Shown one piece after another: positions 57,487 through 64,000 of a stretch of 64,000 nucleotides of DNA (position 1 is the first letter of the stretch; the number at the start of each line of letters is the position of its first letter). The stretch comes from Taxawa tesnikishii (nom. ined.) (taxonomy: Eukaryota > Ascomycota > Dothideomycetes > Dothideales): contig JAPDRO010000001.1 in the NCBI GenBank assembly GCA_030247885.1, positions 1,364,001 to 1,428,000 on the forward strand. Direction: 5' to 3'. Both the position numbers and the translations under genes were made by a program. The notes beneath the pieces were generated by a model that ran no database searches, was not told the origin of the DNA, and saw only the letters and a program-made list of their open reading frames with translations.

Positions 57487-59190
57487 CTACGCGGCAAGAA
57501 CTTTATCCACCATCTCCGCGCTCAGGCCCAGATAATTTGCTGGATCACACAGCTGCCGCATCTCATCCTCACGCAAGCCAGCTTTCTTGATCTCCTCATT
57601 TTCCAAAAGCAGGTCCACCAGGGCTTTCTTCTCCAGCTGCGCCTTCCGGCACAGATCATAGACAAGGTCATGCGCTTTCTGTCGTCCCAATGTCTTTCCT
57701 AGACCCATCATGACCGCCTCGGAGACGACTGCCCCACGGGTCATGGCGAGGTTGCGGACCATGGCCTCCGCATCTACTTCTACACCAGACATGAGGTACT
57801 GTGTGTGCTCGAGCACGGAGCAGGTTAAGGCGCAAATCTGAGGTAAGAGGATCCACTCAATCTCCCAGCTGCCGCCTCGTAAGTTATTGAGACAGCGCTG
57901 GTAATGGTTGTCCTACTCACGGTCCTGTGCTTCTTTCGTGATCAGCTACCATAGCCTCGGTGAGACCATTGCTCATAGCGCGTACACTGCTCGCCATGGA
58001 GCAGATGTACGCACATCCGATGGGGTTGCGTTTTTGTGGCATCCTGGATTCTAGCAATCAGCACTCTCCTGGAATATCTCTGGAAGTGAACTTACGTGCT
58101 ACTGCTGCCGCGATGAGCCACATATGGTTCGCTTGCCTCTCCAACTTCAGTCTGCATCATGAGCTTGAGATCCGTTGCAAATTTGGCACACGTGGCCGTG
58201 AGCAGCGCAAGAAAGGAGCCAACCTCCGCAATACAGTCGCGCTCCGTATGCCAGGCTATGACAGGAACACCAAGACCTAGCTCGTTCGCGAGGAGTTCTT
58301 GGCATCTGAGACCAAGGCTTGTGCTGCTGCTGTTCGGCGGGCTGGAATAGGAAGATGCTGACGAAATAGTTGCGAGAGTGCCAGCCGCGCCGCTGAACTC
58401 CAGGACCAGAAGGCGCGGACGGAGTTCTTGCAGCCGCTGCTTGTGTCGCTGGAAGGTCGCAAGTAGTCGTGCCATCTTGAAGCCGTAGGACATCGGCACT
58501 GCTTGCTGCAGGTTGCTTCGAGCGGCCATTGGCGTGAGCTTGTGCTCTTCACATAGCTTACGTAGATCATCCATAATGCGATCGAGGCCGTTCTCCGCCA
58601 CGACTAGAGTATCTCGCAACTGGAGTACCGTTGCCGTGTCCGTAAGATCCTATGGCAAGTTGAGCTTGCAATCGCTCGAACAATGAGCTACAACTATGCA
58701 CCTGAGTCGTCGCGCCCCAATGAGCCCATTCTCCAAGACCATCTTCGACTTCATTGACCTGCTTAACTAGCTGCTTGACCACCGGAAGAACAGGATATCC
58801 AATGAGTTCTGTTTGCTTTCGCAGCTCATCGAAGTCGATCTTCCCAAGTTGGCAGTGCTTGACGATCTCATCCGCAGCGTTCTGCGGTATTATACCAAGC
58901 CGTGCCTGAACTCTCGCAAGCGCGGCCTCGAATTCGAGGTAATATGACGTTCGGCGCTCGTCTGACCAGATACGAGCACTGTCATCGGTTGAGAAAATGT
59001 TTCTGAATACGCGAGAGTCAATGACGGTCGTTAATGGTCGTGTGAGGCCGGGCGCTTCGAATGGCGTGCCGTGAGAGCGTCCATTAGAGATCGGAGCGAA
59101 ACGATCGAACGGAAGGCACAATCTCCGTCTTGGAACACATCTACCAGAGGGCCTTACAATATGTCTTAACACACTCGCTGTGCGCATCAT
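57487..59190 (-). CDS. Fumarase/aspartase-superfamily lyase, PcaB/adenylosuccinate-lyase-like
   Basis: Four exons: 59190..58702, 58649..58096, 58043..57921 and 57875..57487. The core begins VFRNIFSTDDSARIWSDERR and contains GEWAHWGATTQDLTDTATVL, then WHTERDCIAEVGSFLALLTA and the superfamily signature SSTMPQKRNPIGCAY. The subgroup looks closest to 3-carboxy-cis,cis-muconate cycloisomerase-like proteins, which in fungi act on aromatic breakdown products; adenylosuccinate lyase is less likely because of the GEWAHWGATTQD block. The first 60 residues (MMRTASVLRHIVRPSGRCVP) are basic and may form a mitochondrial presequence. Introns are 52, 52 and 45 bases. Frame intact. True substrate unknown. Confidence 0.85.
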
Positions 59191-59690
59191 GGTATGTATG
59201 GGTTTGAAGAGCGCTACTGGCCTCGACACGGGATGAGGGGCAATACTCGGGATCGTCACGGAATCATGTGCATAAAGCAGAATCGTGCCAGGTAATCAAG
59301 TAGACATCTGCAACAACATTCTGCCCTTGCCTGCGTACGACACTCGGAAAGTGTAGCTGTAACAGATTAAGCGGCGATGACAAAAAATCCGTCTCTCGAC
59401 AGAAACGAACTCAAAACAAGTGATCAATTCTTAGACATTCTGTGTCATCCTCCACCGTAGGCTTCTTCTCACTTCTCCAACGTCAACCAACTTCCCGAAC
59501 CCCCGGATGCAGACTAGAGCCATCTTGGGGGCCGGCGTGCTCACTGAAACCGACTCGATGTGCCGACGTAATAAAGGGCAGCTGCGACCGGCCTGCTGAT
59601 TTGAAAAGTACATTTCCAACGGATAGCTTGGTAGCTTGTCCCGGGATTGAATTGTGCATGTGTTCTGTGAACCATGGCTCGTCCGCAGAA
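59191..59690. other. Intergenic between two minus-strand genes
   Basis: 500 bases holding the lyase promoter and the 3' UTR of the SMG7-like gene. Nothing recognised. Confidence 0.5.
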
Positions 59691-62600
59691 TCAACCGCCC
59701 TGTCCGTTTGGCGGAGTATAGCTGGACGAGCTCATGCGCGGCAGAGTGCTCCAAGGCCCCCGCCAGCACCAAACAGTAAGGGACTGTGCATGCCGGACTG
59801 ATGCCCTGGAATGCCCCCGTAGGTATGTGCGTTGCCCGTGTGGCTATACGAAGCTCTTGTTCCGAGAGTCCCGTTTTCGCCTAGCAAAGGCTGGGGTGTC
59901 GGGACAATGGAGGACAAAGCCTCTGGCTGCAAGGAGCCGCTTCGGATGGAAGTTGCAGAGTTGACACGAGAATGGCCGCTGGAGCGACGTACTGCTGCGT
60001 TGGGGGACATGCGTGCCGAGTGCGGATGTGGAAGTGAGGGACTCGACTGTGGCGGAAGTCCATCAAACCATGGGTCAGTGGAAGAGGGCGGCAGAGGAGT
60101 AGAAGAACGCGGAGCAGACACTCCCCAGATACTGGCAGAAGAACGACGCGCAACTGTCTGTAGAGGCATCGGGCGGCCTTTTCTGTCCGCACCGTTGCCG
60201 ATGCGTCCGGAACCGTTGAGCGAGTCCGTACTGCGTGAGAGCTCATCGTCATAGTTGTATACAGCTGCATCCGCAAACGAGCTCGTGGGCGGTGTTCTAG
60301 GAAGATTGTCATCTCCGTCATCCGCACCGACTAGGTCATCCACCATCTGATTCAAGCGCTCGTCCATGCTGCGCGCATTGGGCAAACTCGGTGGGTTGTT
60401 CTGTTGGGCTTGAGACACAGCCGTTGCTCCATTAGGCTTCTCGTGAACTGTGGCAGGCGCGTTGGCGGTAGACTCGTTCTGGGTGCTCGAAACGGGCACG
60501 AAAACATGTTTAGAGGTCGTCGTTTCATCTCCATAGGCGAACCCTGAACCAGTAAAGGTGATTGGTGCGTTCTGATTCTTGTTAGATCTCGGCCAAAACT
60601 TCTCAAGACTGGCCTACCTTATCCACTGCGAGGAGTAGCCCGTCGATCAAAAGCCCACGGATTCGAGTGAGCATCTCGATGTTCGGCAAACAGCGCGACA
60701 CATCTTTGTCGCTAAATGCTGGTCTTGTGGAATCGGAGTCTGGGAGAATCCAAGTTTTCTGTGTGTGCTTTGAGATCAAAGGTTTGAATCCTGCAGAGTC
60801 GACATCTTCCTCTAGTTGATACTGAACCTCTGGAAGATTCCTGACAGGAAAGATCGACGCGATCACCGAAAGCGTTGCTGCATAGCTGCTCCACAGTTTT
60901 CTGATACTTGCCTGCAAAGCATCGTCACCGATACCAGCGGTCAGGAGATGAGTGTTGGTTAACAACCACGAGCTGTGTAGTCGCAATCCAGGAAGCAAAT
61001 GCCGAGCCAATGGCGTGACCTCGTTCGCCAGCTGCTCAGACTCTGATGTTGCAGAACCATCCCCATGAGCCAACAAATCCTCTTGGTAGACATCCAGTAG
61101 CAAGGCATAGGTTTTGACGTTCAATCTGAAGCACGAAAAGAAGGATTGCATGTAACGCGAAGCTTCTGGATTTCCTGCAGCGTCGTCAGCATGAAATACA
61201 GCATTTGCGCCTGACTCGATTCTTACGTTCAAACTGTGCGGCGGCCGCATACTGAGCGGCAAAGTTGACGAAGAAGAGTTTGGAAAGAGTACTTTCGTGC
61301 CCACGTCCTTTGAGCTCGGCGGCCAGATGATTCAAGACTTCTTGTTCCATCTCTTCGTATCCAGCAAATGACTGCCCTTTGTAGCACATACTGTGAAAAC
61401 GAACGAACCAAGCAACCAGAACTTTGCGTGAGCCATCCCTATCTCCGGGAGCACTGTGAAACATGAGTTTGCCCTTGTCCCACGCCTTGTCTACTTTCTT
61501 CATTGCAACGCCAAGATTGGAGCCTGCGTTTGGATGAGGTTCATCGACCACTATTGCACGATACAAGTTGTATATTGTACGAAGATGGTCTCCTTCTTCA
61601 GCTGCGATCACGGACTGCTGGTGGTAGGACATGCCTGACGAGGGGCGAAGAGAGCCCGCAAGTCCATAATACCCGATTGCAGGGCCCCAATCTGGTTCCC
61701 TGTCCAGGCGTTCAGTCGCACGGTAGCGAGATAGGTCGCCCAGATAAATCAGTGTCTGATGAACTGACAATAGAAGTTGCTCTCGCAACGTAGCTGTCAG
61801 TCCAACCTCAGGCGCACGAGCTGCTTTGAGTGTCAAATTCTGCGGTTGTCTGTCAAGTCCGATGTAGATTGTCTTACCATCGGCTTTCACTAGCTGTGCG
61901 ATGCGCTCCAGCTCCGGGAGACCACCGAAGCGAGCATTCAGCCTCTGGATATACTCACGGTAGAAGCGTTGACTGTTCTTCAGAAACTCGAGGTACAGCT
62001 TCACGAACTTGCGGGTCTCTACTGCCTTCGCTGGCGTTCCCTTGCGCAACTATAGGTTTCATGAGCGCACATCCGCGCCTGCAGTGTTCCGGCACCCACC
62101 TGGCTAAGTTGCTTTCGGAAGGAGGTATTAACACGACTGTGTGCCATCCACAAGTGCGCTTCTACATCTTGTGCGCGAGCGTAGAGGAAGTCGGCAAACG
62201 CGACCTTCTCACAGGCTACACGGTATCTTGAAACCAGTGAGCATGCTTGGTGTATGTTCTGCATTCCCGATGCATAGCTTACTCGTCCAACAGCTGAGCG
62301 GTTTGTTCCAGAGGCGCGCCCGGATCGGTAATCTTCGCATTGAGCCGTGTTTCAACGGCTTGCGCATTTCTAACCGCAGTCAGTCGCAGAGCGCGAACCT
62401 GAAAAGCGCATCGGTACGCACTGCTCGGCCTCCTTCGGGCTGATTTCCATAATTGTTTGTACTCTGTCTCTTGCTCTGCATAGAGCTTCTGTCTCCCCGG
62501 ATGTGACCCCACGGTCAACCTCACGGTCAGACGTATGTATAGTATCCGGGGATCGTGGAGGTTCGCACGCGGTCCATGAAGGGCGGCAGTCGAGGAGGGA

Positions 62601-62736
62601 CTGTGGTCGCAACAACAAGTCTACACTTGCTGTGTGCTGTGATCTTAAAGGCGCGCCGTTGCTGCGCGGTGTCGGGTTCTAAAAGCGTGATTTGTTCTTG
62701 GGCGGGCAAGCCAGAAGATGTGAAGTCAACGCTCAT
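59691..62736 (-). CDS. SMG7/EST1-like protein (nonsense-mediated decay or telomerase factor)
   Basis: Supported exons from the 5' side: up to 62283, 62226..62100, 62049..61227, 61174..60618 and 60571..59691; introns of 46-56 bases. The N-terminal 14-3-3-like part reads QKLYAEQETEYKQLWKSA, FRKQLSQLRKGTPAKAVETR and KLYLEFLKNSQRFYREYIQR. The EST1 DNA/RNA-binding domain (PF10373) is marked by YYGLAGSLRPSSGMSYHQQS, then VIAAEEGDHLRTIYNLYRAI and VVDEPHPNAGSNL. The C-terminal third is Ser/Pro-rich and likely disordered. Yeast relatives are Est1 and Ebs1. At the C5 run 59757..59761 one base is missing; restoring it gives AGGGPWSTLPRM and an end at 59691. The start is uncertain: MSVDFTSSGLPAQEQ at 62736 needs a join around 62520. 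Confidence 0.83.
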
Positions 62737-63101
62737 CGCGGCTTCTCCGCTCCCGGTTCCCGTGCTTTTTGGTTTGTAGGTCTCTCACCTACATGTAACA
62801 AACATCATTACATGCATGCCAACCACAAGAGGCGGTGAACAGAGTACTGGGCATAAACAGGAGATGCACCCAGGTTCTAGAAAGACCTCTCCACGATCAC
62901 ACCAGAAGTTTCTACAAATGGCGAGTACACGTGCCGGATACTAGGCTAACAGCTCTTCCCCAATTCTGTCCCATTGCCGTTCGCCGCGAGGTGGTCGTTC
63001 AGCTTCAGAGCTCACGCATATCACCGAGGGTTGGTTGAAGAAACCTGGAAGCGCAGGTTGAGGTCACAGCTCAGAGTAAATATCCCTTTCCAACCGCAGT
63101 C
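62737..63101. promoter_or_regulatory. Divergent intergenic region, SMG7-like / zinc-finger gene
   Basis: 365 bases between head-to-head genes. No clear motif. Confidence 0.45.
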
Positions 63102-63875
63102 ATGGTCAAGCGCTCATGGCAAGACTCTGCTTCATCTGTCGACGAAGACTACGCCGTCAACATATCATCGAACACTCCCGAAGACGATATTCTCGCACCC
63201 AGGGAACCTAGAGAAAGGTCCAACCAAGCTGAAAAATACGCTCATCTGGACACATTGACGACCCCAGCAAAGGAAATCATGCGATGCGATTTGCCACCCC
63301 ATAAACCACTTTCCTTCCAGTCATTCGATGACTATGAAATCCATTACCGCCAGACGCATACCAATCGATGCCATGAGTGCGGTAGGAACTTGCCTACAGA
63401 ACACTTCTTATCTCTTCACATCGCGGAAAACCACGATCCCATCACTGCTGCAAAGCGAGAAAAGGGAATGAAAACCTATAGCTGCTTTGTTGAAGGTTGT
63501 GACAAGGTGTGCATTGATTCTCGAAAGCGCCGTATGCATCTTGTCGACAAGCACATGTTTCCGAGCAATTACGATTTCTTCGTCGTGAACGATGGGATGG
63601 ATAACCGGAACTCGATGCTAAGGTTAGAGCCAGGCTATCGGCGGCGTAGCTCAGCCGCTTCTCGGGCTGCTCTAGTCCGCAGGCGGAGCAGCAACCAGGA
63701 ACGCCTCGAGGCGACAAAGGCTGTGGCTGGTTTGGAGGAAGTCCGCGGCGACCCTAGCAAAGACTCTGATCCAGTAATGGATGACGTTACGGCAGCCATG
63801 TCTTCACTCAAATTTGTACCGAACAGTGTGCGGTTTGGTCGCAGGAACAGGCGAGGAGGTCTAGCTGCAAGCTGA
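63102..63875 (+). CDS. C2H2 zinc-finger protein, ZNF511-like
   Basis: Single exon of 257 residues. Two zinc fingers are visible: CHECGRNLPTEHFLSLHIAE, whose next residues supply the second histidine (NHD), and YSCFVEGCDKVCIDSRKRRM followed by HLVDKH. A preceding FQSFDDYEIHYRQTHTNRC could complete a degenerate first finger. The spacing, the KRRMHLVDKHMFPSNYDFFV block and the basic C-terminus (RFGRRNRRGG) match the ZNF511 family, conserved from fungi to animals with unclear function. The start MVKRSWQDSASS is preceded by a pyrimidine-rich leader. Frame intact. Confidence 0.88.
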   Translation: MVKRSWQDSASSVDEDYAVNISSNTPEDDILAPREPRERSNQAEKYAHLDTLTTPAKEIMRCDLPPHKPLSFQSFDDYEIHYRQTHTNRCHECGRNLPTEHFLSLHIAENHDPITAAKREKGMKTYSCFVEGCDKVCIDSRKRRMHLVDKHMFPSNYDFFVVNDGMDNRNSMLRLEPGYRRRSSAASRAALVRRRSSNQERLEATKAVAGLEEVRGDPSKDSDPVMDDVTAAMSSLKFVPNSVRFGRRNRRGGLAAS

Positions 63876-64000
63876 CACCATTAAGGTAGTCAATAGCAAC
63901 ATTCGCATATCAGATGAAGCAGTCATCAGAATACCTTTTGTCGGAGATATCTTAAATGGAGAGCGCGTATATGTAGATACATGCCTAGACACAGGCCGAC
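63876..64000. other. 3' flank of the zinc-finger gene
   Basis: Last 125 bases of the window, probable 3' UTR. Nothing recognised. Confidence 0.4.

Noticed and set aside
1-64000. Transposons, virus-derived elements, CRISPR arrays
   Set aside because: No reverse transcriptase, integrase, transposase or capsid motif, no long terminal repeats and no spaced repeat array were seen.

Overview
The window is nuclear DNA of a filamentous ascomycete (Pezizomycotina). Genes are dense, lie on both strands, and are cut by short introns (about 45-120 bases, a few of 200-350) with GT..AG ends and CTGAC/CTAAC branch points. Several families are typical of these fungi: a HET-domain protein, a Zn2Cys6 regulator, a LaeA-type methyltransferase, a fungal hydantoinase and an NCS1 permease. 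Gene style suggests Dothideomycetes, but that is an inference. I saw no rRNA, tRNA, CRISPR, transposon or virus-derived element.

Layout: 1-2.3 kb, an amidohydrolase divergent from a DapA-family aldolase. 3.2-11.1 kb, nucleoporin Nup85 and the ER chaperone Lhs1. 11.7-14.3 kb, a HET protein. 14.6-21.8 kb, an accessory metabolic neighbourhood: secreted propeller-like protein, Zn2Cys6 regulator, phytanoyl-CoA-dioxygenase-like enzyme and cytochrome P450. 22.2-23.6 kb, an aquaporin. 23.7-27.1 kb, a gene-poor stretch with a near-perfect hairpin. 27.1-30.7 kb, pseudouridine synthase Pus7 and a small Bet v 1-like protein. 30.7-35.7 kb, about 5 kb without a convincing gene, leading into a LaeA-like methyltransferase (35.7-37.0 kb). 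37.8-39.2 kb, a WD40 protein. 39.5-45.4 kb, a divergent hydantoinase/NCS1 permease pair with GATA motifs between them, followed by a carboxylesterase pseudogene. 47.5-52.5 kb, a BTB protein, Csn12 and ribosomal protein eL20. 52.8-63.9 kb, a peroxisomal-type enoyl-CoA hydratase, Fmc1, a mitochondrial EngB-like GTPase, a fumarase-superfamily lyase, an SMG7/EST1-like protein and a ZNF511-like zinc-finger protein.

The most striking pattern is technical. In eleven conserved genes the reading frame is lost at short mononucleotide runs, and one extra base in the run restores the family sequence each time (about 17 sites). This looks like uncorrected homopolymer error in the assembly rather than mass gene decay, so I annotate these genes as functional with a probable sequence error. 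The biological points most worth following are the hydantoin module with its GATA promoter, two CCG-N4-CGG palindromes between the Zn2Cys6 gene and the dioxygenase gene, the long LaeA upstream region with a G-quadruplex motif, and an enoyl-CoA hydratase intron carrying a tandem array of branch-point motifs.
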